This document shows, one piece after another, positions 52,123 to 64,000 of a stretch of DNA of 64,000 nt. The notes under the pieces were generated by a model. The model did not search any database. It was not told where the DNA came from and saw nothing but the letters and a program-made list of their open reading frames with translations. The position numbers were made by a program, and so were the translations under genes. How positions within the stretch are numbered: the stretch's first letter is position 1; each line of letters begins with the position of its first letter. Source of the DNA: Phymatolithon calcareum (Eukaryota; Rhodophyta; Florideophyceae; Hapalidiales); NCBI GenBank assembly GCA_977006965.1, contig OZ345376.1, positions 1,178,001 through 1,242,000 on the forward strand, read 5' to 3'.

Positions 52123-53314
52123 TTCATACCAAAGCAGATTTTTGAAAGCCGTTTGGCGTCAGCCACATTGCCCGTAGCGTTTATACTGCTGAATGTAACA
52201 GAATGGACAGTATCCATTTGGCGATCAGGCAGGAGGGTGAGACTGGGATGTAGCCGGAGCAAACGATTTTGGACGGCATGACAACATTTTGTCCTGGATC
52301 GTTGGAAGGGCAATGTCAGAGATAGACCGGGATAGGGAACTGTATTTGTATTGTACAACACGCGAATATTACGTCATTTGCTATGTACGATCAATGTAGG
52401 CTTCCTATGAAAATAGAGGGTGGAGAGCGATATTTCCTGAAGACGACAGTACTGAAAAATGTACCTCTTGGACATAGATCTGTACATGATTTCCGGGCAC
52501 GGCGCAATACAAGCTTCTCATCCACATTCCCGTTTTCACAGCAAGCTTTCGAGGCGCGCTGGTGCCGCACATATTCGTTTAATTGTCGCTGACGTCCTTA
52601 ATACTCGACTTTCGACAAGTTGCGCTTCGTTCGGCGGCGGCCACCACTATTCGTGAAGTATTTTCCTCCCCGTACTGTACGAATCCAAATTCAGCTCGTT
52701 TCGAGTGTGGGTCGCAAGGCCACACATTGACAGCATTGTGGCAGGCTAAATGTGTCATGGATCCCTTTACTTCTTGTTGTCTAATCTTGTTCTTGAAATC
52801 TATCCTATTCGTGGAGGGTATCCCTCCCTCTTAGATAGAACGAAAAAACGACCGGCAAGTAGCGTGGAGGAGGAGGGATCAGACTGTACCATAGCAGAAG
52901 GTGGATGAGAGGCAGAAGCAGTCTCCCTTATGACTCCAACTCTTCTCAGGTAAGGATGTACCTGTGCAAAGGCTATCCTTCTGTTATGGCAAACGGTATA
53001 TACATATTGTCCTCCAGTTCCAGCGGAATCTCTTCCGGATTATGTCGGAGCCAATGGCACCTTGCAGCGCATGGGGCTATGGCTGCATAGATCTTCTCCT
53101 GAATACCTCTTTGGATGCTTACAATGTGACATACGAACCAGAACGTCGTTGCACTGTCTTCCATGTCTTCCAAAGTTGAGAAGAAATGCGACTGTAGGAT
53201 AAATGGTAAGTGAAACTCTAGATCTCCAGGCTTGAAGGCAAGAGTTTCAATGATGTCCCCACGGCTAAACTAAGGCTCAGGAACTCCGTTGGTGCGTGCA
53301 GACACGATAAAGTC
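52123..53314. other. unassigned stretch of copy B
   Basis: Matches about 7622-8797 in copy A. The minus strand at about 52973-53173 has an open frame ending LEDNMYIPFAITEG that may be a C-terminal piece of the neighbouring transposase relic. Nothing else is supported. Confidence 0.3.
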
Positions 53315-56300
53315 TCATATTTGGACTACTGTAGCCTGTGAATCAAAAGGATAGGTCGTTGATAGGAATAAGATGAGAGCTTCTCGAGAGGAATAGGAAG
53401 AATTTGTCAGAGATTGAATAGTTTCGACTAATCCTCTTAGATTCCAACGCAATGATTGATCTTCACTCGACAATACTGCACTTGGAGAGAGCATGGTCTG
53501 TCCTGGATTAATGAGCTCTTTCTCAATACAGAGACCCGGTCCGAACGTGCCCTGAATAACGGAAACAGGGGCATCTGATATGGTATCTTCGAGCTTCGAC
53601 ATTCTGTCCCTTCCCTCCAGAAATCGGAAACAACCTCTAAATGCGCTGTCATCTCCGCTTATCGTGTTTGATACGAGTAATGCCAGTCGACCTTTCCAGT
53701 CGTTCGAAGCAACTCTGGTCATGCACGAAAGGTGAACATGTTTGCTGTTTGAAATTCTGATGCCTCGCTTTAGCCTCTGATGCGTTTTTTCGAGTAGTAG
53801 TTCGTCGATGCGAGCAACATGACCAACCATGGGTAATGTGAGGTATACCAGCTCTTGTAGTCTATGCACATTTGGGCAGTCCAATACCTTGATTGCCGAG
53901 GCACACGATATGTGAATCCTACGAAGCTCCTGCTGCTTTTGCGCAGGGCACATACTGCCATTCAGTGCAGAATAGTCGTCCTTGGGTATTGTGCAGATCC
54001 GATAAATGCGTTCAATATGGTCCGTTGTCATTATTTGCAGTCGGCGAATATGTGGTCCTCAGTTGTCGTCTTTGAACGACCGCAACGTGTCCGCAATTTC
54101 CCTTTGTGGGTAGTACATGTGCAGCAGCTCCGCAATCAGTTTAGATATAGAGCCTACCAAGGACACAGGGTCCCTACATTTCTGTGATATTTCGCTTCTC
54201 GATGCAGAATGGCGATGAGCAACCACATAACCATTTCGAAGTGCCTGCCCCGCCACCAAAGCCAAGCTGTACAGCTCCGACATAGACGTTTTGAGTAGAA
54301 CCTTTTCCTCCCGGTCGAAAAGTATATTCTTTTTAGTTAGATGACAGTCGGCAAGGTAGCCTAGCATGTACTCTTCGCATTTGATTCTATGTAAATTAGA
54401 AGGCAAGAACTTATAGGCCAATGAGAAGCAGTCACGAAAGTTTCCAGAAAGTAGGTGATCTGGAGCAATGCAACAAGCATGATAACTGTCCAGAGTACAT
54501 GAAAGTAAGGAGCTCCGGTGCTCGTCTTGGGAGTCCGCCCCTTCGCCTGGATTATTGCTGCACGCAAATCATGTAGCGGACAATTGGACGCAAGCGTACT
54601 AGCAGACATTCCAAGGAGTCTGCAATTCTCACGCTGCGCACCGCAATCCCAGATTGCTGTGTGCTCATAAAATCCACGTCTGAATGCGGAGAGAAAGCCG
54701 CTTCCCAAGGGAGACGTATAGTGACTACCGACAGATGCGGCGGACTTTCTGGCGAATCAGAAAAAGTGGCAGCACAATGTAGCATTGTGCTCGAGAAAAA
54801 CAAGCTCTGTGGTCAAAGCTGGCGGGTCTCCTAGAACGCCGATAAGGTCAAGAAATATGCGAACAAATTGTCCTTTGGCGTCCACATCCAAAAATTTCTC
54901 CGTCATGCGGTCGAAAATGTTCTCCTTAATGCAGTGGAAAAGAGAATTGCTTTTTACGCCAGGGGGTGTAAAGGCCGATAAATCGAATTGCATAGGGAGA
55001 GGATCGGGCAGAGAGAGGAGGATTTAGACATAGAATGTAGAATCCGTCTCCCGATGCCGAATCGCCCTCCTGTATGGAAACCCGTCCCAGCACAGCAAAA
55101 ACCGATACGCAAAGTAGGGCACATCTTTTTCAAGATGTCCTACAGCGCTGGCAGGTGAGCACTTTTCAGGACCTCGATTTCCGGGTTTTTTGACGAGAAA
55201 ATGGAGAGTAAGGATGTCCAGATAGAGAGTATCGTCACTCCAATTGGGGGGCAAGCAATATATGGACAAATTGGAAGCACAGGCGATATTTGTAGTGAAT
55301 TGCGTGTCTAAAGCAAGACCGCCAGAAATCCATATCATGTGCCTGCTTCCGCCCAAAACCGAGGCACTATCCCAACACGAGCATTCCTGTCATGGGCCGT
55401 CAAATTACAAGCGAGCAGACGGAGCGCGGAAGGCAATGTGGGCCGTTTTAGAACAACAAAGTCTCCAGCCTTGATGACATTACTCTCCCAGTCACACCAT
55501 GCTGATTACATTTGACTTCTACGTTCCTTTAGGGCTGTATAGAGTCTTTTTATGGCAGCTTCCATCTCTGGAGATACCTTCTTCTTCTTTCGTCTAGATT
55601 TCTGATCCGCATGGTCATCACCGGGTTCCGCGTTATCCTGTTGTTCAGGTACATCGGGGATAGGGATATATTCGCAGAATCTGATGGAGACTGGTACTGC
55701 ACAAAACTGAAAAGCTTTAGTATTTCATGATCACAATGCGATAGCCCAATAGTATCATCGCTCGCAAAGTCGGAGTATGCCTTCAGCTGTTATGGTGGTC
55801 TGTCCACGAATGTGCAACCCTTCCTAGTATTACAGTGTCCTGATTTGTGAGGACGTGGCCACGAAGGCAATGCTCTAGCTTCGGACTCAGCAGACCAGTC
55901 CGTATGATTGACCCGGAAAATACATCTCCAGCCTCAGCAAATGTGGACAACAATGAGTCAGCCGCTGGATCGTCTATACTGATGGCATTCCTCTGACCAT
56001 AAAACCATTGTCCTGCGGCCACAATGGGCCATTTGTCCACACAATCGATGTACGTTGAGCTCTGCTCCGTCTGCGAATTTAGACTGGTGGAACATAACAA
56101 GCAGTGGACAGGAAAGTATATCCAGCGATGTCTTTGTTCTATCTCAATCGGACGTACAAACAGTAGTCTGTGAGTAGACCCCTTCAGACGTCCTAGAATT
56201 GTGTTTTCACTGTTGCGCAAAAAGAGACGAAACATGTACCGTTCTCCGAATGCCTCTTCCATTCCTCGGTTGTCGACCAACGCGAGGAATATTGTACGCG

Positions 56301-56412
56301 CCCCAACTCCCCCCAGATGCTCCGCCAGTGTTTCGAACTGGTCAAGCATCGCAGTACCACACGTCACGCACAGCGATCCACTGCCCATCTCGTCAAGATA
56401 CGCTGTGCCCAT
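53315..56412 (-). pseudogene. DNA-transposon transposase relic, possibly EnSpm/Tnp2-like (copy B)
   Basis: The better preserved copy. From 56412: MGTAYLDEMGSGSLCVTCG, GGVGARTIFLALVDNRGMEE, GERYMFRLFLRNSENTIL, HCLLCSTSLNSQTEQSSTYI (unbroken here, split by 1.2 kb in A), ISIDDPAADSLLSTFAEAG. After several stops: LTLHFLVKKPGNRG (about 55190), IFLDLIGVLGDPPAL and a CC-HFF pair (about 54830), GSGFLSAFRRGFYEHTAIWD (about 54690). Then a 238-codon frame (54031-53315) with VYLTLPMVGHVARIDELLLEK, THQRLKRG and ASNDWKGRLALLVSNTISGD. The assignment to Tnp2-type transposases rests on the GDxPAL and RIDELLxExxHQ blocks and is tentative. Confidence 0.42.
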
Positions 56413-56514
56413 TGCTCCAGCTCCGCAACGTTTTTATGCTCGGCCGTCTGGTTCATCAACAAAAGTGTTAGTAACAGTGCACGCTCCTGACGCTCTCCTT
56501 GTGCAAGCATCTGA

Positions 56515-57488
56515 CATGGACCAATTGCGGAAATCTCACGAAGCACTGACAAACCATGTGAATGCACTCATGCAGGAGGTTTCCAGAACACAGGCAGACT
56601 TGTCAATGCACATTTCATCACATCTCGAAAGCAAAGAGCGATTTGAGGTCCAAAAATACGGCGAGTCTGAATTGCGTCAAGATGTTGAAGGGAGACAGCT
56701 CAGAGCTTGTGAAGCAACGACACAATTCTTCCAAGGCAGAGACCATACGGCAGCTGGTTCTAAACTCTAGAAAATATGACTGCACTTTATTTGAGTTTCA
56801 GCTAATTGCGGCCCATTGCAAGGCATATGCGACCATTCAATGCTCCAAACATCTCTCCCAGTTGTATGTTCAGCTCCCTGACAAATGTGGAGTTACTAAT
56901 TTATGTGTTTCCTTACAGACGTATGCCGACTTTTGTGAAGCTCTGCAGATTGACGTAAAGTGTCGAGAACAGGGATTTTACAAGGAAAAGAAAAATTTAG
57001 GGAGAAGACTGCGTGCCATTCAGATACTTGGAGTTACCTTGGTCTCTGCATTGAGCCACTCTCCACCTGAAAGACGAATTTTGCTCGGATGTAGGTTGCC
57101 TCTTACTACTCCTGGAAAGCCTGTTCATCTCCTCCTTCAGAACTTCGCGAGGTGGAGATAGAACTCATGGGACACCGTATTTTCATACGGCTCTAGTGCT
57201 CGAATCGAAATACATAGTCATGTTTCTGCTTCAACACAGACCGATGTGCATAGGACAAACAGCCGACACTCTTCGAGACTTATTAAGGCCCCAAAAGAAA
57301 CCAAACAGTTTGCCCTACACTGGATTAGAACAGATGAAAAACTGCAGCCGTATCAACATGATCCTCGGTATGTAACGGAATGCTTGTACTCGTCGATTCC
57401 CACCGCGGTCTTGCGAACTCGTTTACTAATTTCAACTACTCAAGAGGTATTTAGAAGCCGATTGGGGAGGAAATACTATGTGAGCTAG
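56515..57488 (+). pseudogene. unknown coiled-coil protein relic (copy B)
   Basis: MDQLRKSHEALTNHVNALMQ, then HISSHLESKERFEVQKYGE, frameshift near 56680, LVKQRHNSSKAETIRQLVLN, LFEFQLIAAHCKAYATIQCS, TYADFCEALQIDVKCREQGF, YKEKKNLGRRLRAIQILGV, and after a further gap APKETKQFALHWIRTDEKLQ to the stop at 57486-57488. Longer open frames than copy A. Head-to-head with the transposase relic. No family recognised. Confidence 0.4.
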
Positions 57489-57635
57489 TTGTTTTCAAAA
57501 ACTAAATGACGCCTTTATCAGCCAGAGAGGCTTCCCAGTCTCCCAGATGACCACCTCTCTGTAGAACATAACCACTTACACAGTAAAACAAAAAATAACA
57601 CTACTGAGCGAGGCCCAGGCTGGACATATACGATC

Positions 57636-58754
57636 CTAATCGCCTCTCGTCACCACCATTCCGGAATTCTGGAAAATGTCATCGTACTCGTCATCATCTA
57701 GATCTCCGATACCGTCCATCTCGTCGACGGATGATTGCGCCTTAGCTAGAGCTTCTCGCTCTGACTTAAATGCAGCATATGACATTTTCAGCTTTTCCTT
57801 CCGGATGTCAATAATCGCACTTGTCTTCTGCTCCTACGATTCTGCTTTGGAACTGAGAATGGCTGTCACTCTATTCGTCGTCGTTTCTAAGTATTTCTCC
57901 GTCACTTGACCAAGAGCTACTGCTTCCATGGATATCAGAGATGTTCCCAAGCTTTGACGAATTAGTCCTCGAAGCGCAATAGCAAGCACACGAACTTCTT
58001 GAAGTGAGTTGTCGCACGACTCTAGCACAACCCAGTACGTCTCCGCAGTGTACGTTTCAACAAGTTTTTATATGGCATACTTGTGCAGACTCCGGTCTTC
58101 TTCAAGTTTTCAGTACAGCGGTGACTCTTCTACATCCGACCGTTCCTCTTTCCCGGGAAGGATACTACCCTTCGCACTTTCCGCACGTTGTGCACTGGGA
58201 GAGATGCCCGTGACCAATTTATTGTACTTTAGGGTAACCCGAAGGCTTGGAAAGCGATTCTGTAGATTTAAGAGCTCGCTCAGATTCGCCTCGAGATGAT
58301 CCGCGGACTTCTGGGCGATCTCATCAACGTCCAGATCCTTCTCGATCTCGCGTACAACCGCGAGTAGAATTTTCCATATCGATGATTCGTCTTTGGCATT
58401 CCCGGGAGCTTCCTCGTTCCTGCTCTTTGAATCATGAAAGATGATCTCAAACCAGTCTTCCTTCGCGCTTTCTCCTGTCTCATACGATTGAATCTTCTCC
58501 ACTAAGAAAAGCATATATCTGAAAAGAAGCTTTCGAGTGCTGGTTCTTCCAGTGGTAAGTAGCTCTAGAATGGTCTTGCGGATTTATTGGATACTATGCT
58601 TCCGTTTAGGTCTAAAGTTGTCAGACCAAAGGTCCGGACATTTCGCAGGAGATGGTTTCACACGCCTTCTTTGAGGGTCTCCCACGACGTCTACACTCAC
58701 AGTTGACGTCGTAATCTTACTTTTGGCTGCGCCAACGATATCTCCGGCGTACAC
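57636..58754 (-). pseudogene. unknown acidic/coiled-coil protein relic (copy B)
   Basis: Counterpart of 13852-14969. VYAGD at the upstream end (ATG is lost), KRKHSIQ-stop-IRKTILELL, a 134-codon open stretch (58514-58110), TGA after SPLY shared with copy A, TAA in KYAI-stop-KLVE, then ETYWVVLESCDNS. The tail SYAAFKSEREALAKAQSSVD and EMDGIGDLDDDEYDDIF is intact here. No family recognised. Confidence 0.4.
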
Positions 58755-60472
58755 TACAGCTTTTGTACGCTTTCTGCAGGATCGCAGCTATCCGGGGATT
58801 TTTTCAGCAGAGAAATCTTGCTTTTTCACATGTATCAAAATGCTCACAATGCTGCTCCGGAGAATGAATAGCCACACGTGTTCTGCTTTGTGTTCAAAGG
58901 TGCTTTTCGTGTTACCACGTGTCGCAGAAAAGAGCATAACACACAAACCAGATGTAACAGTGTGCCGACCAAGGCTTGAACTCAGTGACGCCATTACATC
59001 GAACCCAGCTTGAAAATGTCGCGTGAAGTCCATAACTGTGGTTAATATAGTCCAGTGCAACACGGAATCAATGCATCGACGCTTCTCTATAACCTTCGCG
59101 AGGTGTTCTGCCTTCTTCGACGGTAGTAATCCCTTCTTCGCGCCAGGATCGAGGTCCCGGCGGCTCCCGCTTCACAAAGCTTAGGAAATTCATCTTTTGA
59201 TGCCGACATCATCTCCTTCCTCCTCGTAGTCCAGTGAATTACACATGCCAACTACATATCACGAAACGTATCGCCACCTGAACGTTCTATAGTACCCTAT
59301 AAATTTGCCGTCGTCCTAAATTCCCAAAGACTGGTTTGCACACAATTGTCCCCATCAACTGTGAAGTTCGATCAGTCATAACCAGATAGAATCGGGAGCA
59401 GGTCACAGCTAACATGTGCACGACATCTGTAGACCATGTTTGGTTCTTCGTCGGCGAGCGGGTAAGGTTCCACATTTTCATTATCGATTCTTGATTGTGT
59501 CACCGCACGTTTGACGCATCGCATATCATTCCTCTCTACTCCAAAAGACAGCCACTACTGCTCTCTACATTTCTGCTCTATTCACATTCCCTATCCAGAC
59601 TTCTCCTCTGCTCGTACCGGACATGAGCTACTTGTAACCCGCTGACAAAGCTTGTCATCGCGAATGTTCAATCCTCGTTTGGTATGTACTTCCCTTATTT
59701 CCGCTCTGATCAATTTTCAGATATTCACTTTTGAAAACATCTATTTCGTATTCCCCCACGTCTAAGTCAGAAAGAACTCAGCGATGTACAACCGCTCCAT
59801 ATTACAGGTCGACTTTACGTGTATCGCAAGCTCCTCGTAACCATTCATACGCTACCAAGGTAGGACGTCGTCCGTGTCACACTCAAGCATACTGCAATTC
59901 GTATTCTTTCCGATATTTCGCCCTCAGCTATTTCCGAGTAATTTGTAAGTAAGATCCAAGATCAATTGTTCATGTGCAATAAATCTATGCAAATTTCCTT
60001 CATCTGCATTGCACCGCCATTTCCCGCACACTGTTCCTCTGCACAATGTAACATTGTTCAAGTACAGTACGGAAAACATATAACTCTCCATGTTGGAACG
60101 TTGCTCAGTACGATATTCAAAATGCTGTTTGTTCGTCTTCCGTTCTCGATTATCCCCAATACTAAATGTTCATACTGTTGCATTTCCCATATTCCATACT
60201 CCCAATGCTCCATACTATCTGTTAACTTGCTCGCCGTCAATGTATCCCCCAACGTCACACTGATCGCAATACCCTCCGGCTTCCCATATCTTCAACAGTT
60301 CCGCCTTCATGAATTTTTCATAGAATCGATGCTCCCCCACGGACACAATCAAAAGTTTGCATCTATTTCACCACACTGCTCCCTGTGCAAAATTTAATGC
60401 GTCTCTTAACTCGTGACTGATCGATATTTAATTTCCATTATTGTCATATTTCTTATGCCTTCATCAGGCATA
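58755..60472. other. no gene recognised (copy B)
   Basis: Collinear with copy A 14970-17237 but about 0.5 kb shorter because of a deletion near 59235. Short frames differ between copies. The hairpin TTATGCCT-TCATC-AGGCATAA is kept at about 60452-60472. Confidence 0.4.
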
Positions 60473-62791
60473 AGGGGCGGGACCTAACGTTCGGACAGTT
60501 CTTACAAAAATTAAAAACAAAATAACTTCTAGCCATCCGCTAGAAACGGCACTTATATGCAGTGAAAGCTCATTGGTTCGTCTGTAAAGACTTTTATCGT
60601 TCCATAAGTTGCTTTTCTCCCTTTTCTTGAAGAAATTTGAAAGCCTGGAGCTCTCAGAGAGCTCCAAATTTCTCCTCAATATCCAAATTCAGCGGACAGT
60701 AGTAATCAAAATGTCATCAGAATTAAGGTACCAAAATTGGGTTCATGAAGGCCATGCCCGCGCTCAGCGCGGCTGCGCACGCGGCATGTGCGCGAATCTC
60801 TGCGCGTCGTCCATAGCATCGAGCTCCGAGCGCACCCTGCTAGCAGGCTCGGCAAGGAGATTCATGGTGGGAAGGGCGGGAGACGCACCAACATCCGCTC
60901 GAGGCACGCTGCTTCCTTCGTACTGTGAGGCACCTCGGGGTGCATGCGGCGCGTGAGCTACAGTTTGTGGTGCTGCCGGTGTCTGCGCCACGCGTACACT
61001 TCGCCGCCGCACCGCAGTGCGATTCTTCGCTATCGCTCGACGTGTACCCAGGCTGCGATATGATGCTCGAAAGTCGGCAATACTCATGTTAGCGAAGCGT
61101 GCACGGCGCCTCATTTGCGCTTCTTCCTGTTTTGTCAGCCTTGTGCGTCGTTCTTGCTCGCGCTATGCCTTGCGCAGCTGGCGCTGCATTGCCGCAACTT
61201 GCTCTTCCTGTCTCTTCAGTTCGTCTGCTGCTGCTTTCTGCTACGCAATGGCGACGTCGCTCGTGAGCACATCGCCACGCTGTGTGTTGACGAACCCGCT
61301 GCACAGCTGCGTTACGTTGCTGCGGATAATCTTCGTTGCGCCTCCTCGCGCTTTCTCTCCATCAATTTCGAGAGTGGCTGGACATTTAGATTTGTTGCTG
61401 TGTCATCTGCATCACGCGGGCGCGGAGTGTCCAGTAACAGAGATGGGTTTAACGACCATAAGCCTGCACGTCTGAACGAGGCCGTAATGTTACTGCACGT
61501 AAAGGATTTGTAGTACGCCTCACGGACCACAGAACAGTAGACGTACATGTCTAGCTTGCTAATTTCGTCCGTGTTGGTCAGCTTCGCGATTGCGTCGTTG
61601 AGTGCCGTCCTAAACTCCGCAAACAGAACAAAATCGCACGGTTGCGACTTGCCGGAGATGTGCGCGGGCAAAGTGTACATCTCGATGTTGTTCTGACGGA
61701 AGAGTAGCAGCACTCTTAGAGACCTGTGCGCCACATACCCGTCCTAGGTAAGCAGCACTTTGCGGTTGGTGGCAGTAGGGTCGCGCACGCTGTTGACAAA
61801 GTTGACAGCCCAATTGTAAAAGTTCTCCGTGTCAATTCCACTGTCCTCTTCACGAAGCGCCATGCAGGCGCCGTGTGGAAGTAAGCTCGCGTACGTTTGC
61901 ACCTCCACTCTCCCATTTACCAAAATTTGCCGATAAGGCAAACGCTTGCCTCCAAAGACGAACAATTGCGGGCCGGTCTTTCCCCCGCGCTTACTAGTGG
62001 TAGCATCGTCGAGCGCCTGGCCCGTACGAACCCAAGAAGCTAAAAATCTTGTTTTCTTCTGCGCCGCATGTAGCGCCGCTGTCGCGAATTGCCGCATGCG
62101 TCGCGGTCAGCCGTTCCACCTGTCTCGTCCAGGTTCCACATTTGAGTCCAGCCTATGTCGTCGGTCTTAATCAGCTTCTTGACAGTTGCAAAGTGCGTAG
62201 TGAGCTTTTCTGCATTCACAGCCGCGAAGCGCTTGCCTTCCTGACGCAGAGAGACTGCGAACTTGAGCTCGCTTTGATGCCGACGCTCGAACGCGCGCAC
62301 AAAATTGATACCTCGTCTGTTGTTCTTAAATGCAAGTGCAGCACGGCGTGTAGCGGGAAAATGCTCGACGAACAGAGTGAGTGCGTCGTACAGGTGGTGT
62401 CGCGTGAACGGAACACCGCGGTTTGCAAACCATTGCAACATATTGACAACAATTGACTCTTCGGTAGCAGTGAGACTTGTTGGGTGCCCGCCCTGGCGCG
62501 CAGAAATAGGTGACGATCTCGTCGCAGAGCGTCGTTCAGCGTAGATGTAGTGACATGGAATCGCTTTTGCGCTTCCCATGTTGCGCTTCTTTGTTACTTC
62601 TTTAACACGCTTCATGCGCTTCGCGAGCCGGCGTTGTGCTTTCTTCGGATTCATGATATGCCAGTCCTGAGCGTGGGTAGCTGCACATGTTTGTCCCCGG
62701 CCGTTTAATATTCGCGTGGTTTCCCGCTTATTTTGTTCTCCCGCCAAAACAGCTTTATCGGAACAGCTCAAACTTCGTCAAGCATACAATT
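60473..62791 (-). mobile_element. pogo/jerky-type transposon, right end missing (copy B)
   Basis: Left end AGGGGCGGGACCTAACGTTCGG after TA (60471-60472). The element follows copy A until about 62791, then sequence unrelated to A begins (TATCGTCAGAGG). The missing right end marks the breakpoint of the duplication. Confidence 0.7.
60764..62654 (-). pseudogene. DDE_1 (pogo/jerky) transposase, decayed (copy B)
   Basis: MNPKKAQRRLAKRMKR at 62654, frameshifted N-terminal HTH, then a long open stretch (TATEESIVVNMLQWFANRGV, RAFERRHQSELKF) with the first catalytic block MWNLDETGG intact. TAG at 62040-62042 where A has TCG (Ser). The second block has TAG for TAC just before DGYVAH. Then LRVLLLFRQNNIEMYTLPAH, GKSQPCDFVLF and AGLWSLNPSLLL. 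The frameshift after KREEAQRR and two TAGs in the coiled coil are shared with A. Different lesions in the two copies show decay after the duplication as well. Confidence 0.75.
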
Positions 62792-63081
62792 ATCGTCAGA
62801 GGTGCCCTGGTTGGCCCTGTGAACTGGAGAACCGTTCTCAGGGGCATTGCCTTCACGTTCTCGTGACGAAAATCGAACGGTTGACCAGGTCGAAAAAGTG
62901 CGTTCTCATGTGGTTCAGGAGGAACAGTGGGGGACTGTGGTAACGAGGCTGTGACCACATTATTTTTCCGTTAGTCACGGAAGTATTTTTTGTTTTTGTG
63001 TTTAGGTTATGCTTCAAATTTTGCGTCTCACGCTCGTACAACTGCAATGTCAATCTCCATTCTATATTTTCTTTCAGAAGT
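62792..63081. other. single-copy sequence right of the duplication; possible intron
   Basis: No gene recognised. The last part is pyrimidine-rich and ends TTTCTTTCAG at 63079, a good 3' splice signal for the exon that follows. Confidence 0.3.
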
Positions 63082-63268
63082 TACCGCGCTAGAACGCCAG
63101 GAGCACAGTACTCAAGACGGAACTATTCGCAGATAGAAAAAACCCTGAGCAACTTCATCGCCAAGAAACGCTTCATCGAAGAAGAAAAGTACATCCTTTG
63201 CCAACGCTGGCCCGCGGGAGATAAGCAGTCCATTGTCGCAGGAAGAAACATCAAAAAGAGAATTAGGT
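63079..63268 (+). CDS. possible internal exon of an unknown host gene
   Basis: The frame SYRARTPGAQYSRRN, YSQIEKTLSNFIAKKRFIEE, EKYILCQRWPAGDKQSIVAG, RNIKKRI is open between a TTTCTTTCAG acceptor and an AG|GTAAGAA donor at about 63268. The residues look protein-like (charged helix, then a Cys/Trp/Gly-rich part) and are not repetitive. No family recognised, and no flanking exon could be joined to it, so this is a weak call. Confidence 0.3.
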
Positions 63269-64000
63269 AAGAATAGTGTTGGTACTCATCTGCAATGAAG
63301 TGCTTCTTCGACAGGAAGCAACGAAGAAATCTAACAACGTGAAGAAGACTTTTAGAAATTTGCAAACGGGCGTATGTAAACAAAGTGAACAAGGAGAGGG
63401 GGAGACTGAGACTAAGTAATGCTTTCAAATGCATTCATGCACACCATGAGCTTGACATATTCCTGATCTGCTCATAAGCGCCACCGGAGAGACCGTGGTT
63501 AGTACGTTCGCAAAAAGGCGCATCGTGATTACAACGTACACTAGATGAAGCGCTGTCGTACCGCACACAACGCGCGACGCTTGGACAATAGCCCAGATAC
63601 AGAACTTGCAGTTCTGTTGGCCAGGACATCATTAGCATGCGATGATCTTGGAGTTTTTCGCAATTCATTTCCATAAATCGCACGCAGCGCTCCTACACGG
63701 CATCTGCATCCGACTCGACAAGGAAATGTCAATCTTGAATGTTCACATCGGCCTCGGCAGCGGTGCCAACGAACGATGCGCGTGTCGTTGCTGTCTCGCA
63801 CACTGTGGTCGCCGGAAGGTGCTAGCGGATGGCCGGCGGACCGTGTCGACGGCGGCGGCGACGCGTTCCCCTCGACTGCATTCGCCGATACGGTGGCGGT
63901 GCTGACTTTGGAATCACAGTAGCAGGTTTGGAAACCGGCTTTGGCGCCGACGTGCCTGTTCAGATTTCGTTCAACGCTCGTCAAACCTTGGATCTGCCGC
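63269..64000. other. no gene recognised at the window end
   Basis: Minus-strand frames at 63435-63683 and 63541-63984 overlap in different frames; neither has recognisable motifs. The GC content rises near 63760-63900. Confidence 0.3.

Larger units (their letters stand above)
45531..62791 (+). repeat. large direct duplication, copy B
   Basis: Collinear with copy A (5268-19525), about 6 percent different at the left end. It starts 60 bases after the GT92 stop and ends inside a pogo-type element. It is longer than A mainly because of four insertions: 47264-48193, 48231-50010, 50121-50518 and 50561-52120. For each of them A shows the unoccupied site. Confidence 0.9.

Overview
The window is eukaryotic nuclear DNA that is very rich in transposable elements. 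I could not identify the organism. A chromodomain Ty3/gypsy element, a Ty1/copia element, a LINE with an AP endonuclease, and hAT, Tc1, pogo and 3-bp-duplicating DNA transposons occur together. Host-type genes are few, mostly single-exon, and include GT92- and GT64-type glycosyltransferases and a GTPase with Sel1 repeats. This would suit an alga (perhaps red), an oomycete or a similar protist; that is a guess. No rRNA, intact tRNA or CRISPR array was seen.

Layout. 1-4275: decayed chromovirus pol with a 5'-truncated LINE inside its integrase. 4276-5260: internally deleted hAT element. 5268-19525: copy A of a large direct duplication whose copy B is 45531-62791. Both copies hold relics of a DNA-transposon transposase (minus strand), two unknown coiled-coil or acidic proteins, a relic of the Sel1-GTPase family and a pogo/jerky-type transposon. 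21046-28622: a TIR element (R1) carrying a MITE and a complete Ty1/copia element with seemingly identical 340-bp LTRs. 28588-30603: the Sel1-repeat GTPase gene, whose last codons come from the end of R1. 30811-34842: a nest of inverted-repeat elements with unusually perfect palindromes. 34970-37293: a two-domain glycosyltransferase (GT2-like plus GT64) split by a 327-bp hAT-type MITE. 38656-45470: a GT92 glycosyltransferase whose last 41 codons are cut off by a full-length LINE (39639-45337). 45531-62791: copy B with four extra insertions. 62792-64000: mostly unassigned, with one possible exon.

The main value of the locus is that it documents itself. Because copy A and copy B, the R1/R2/R3 copies, and the interrupted reading frames keep the pre-insertion sequence, most insertions can be defined to the base, with target-site duplications of 2 bp (TA), 3 bp (CNG, TCA), 4-5 bp, 8 bp and about 9-15 bp. 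A TIR family that inserts at CNG trinucleotides, and a series of template-switch-like perfect hairpins inside it, are the least conventional things here.
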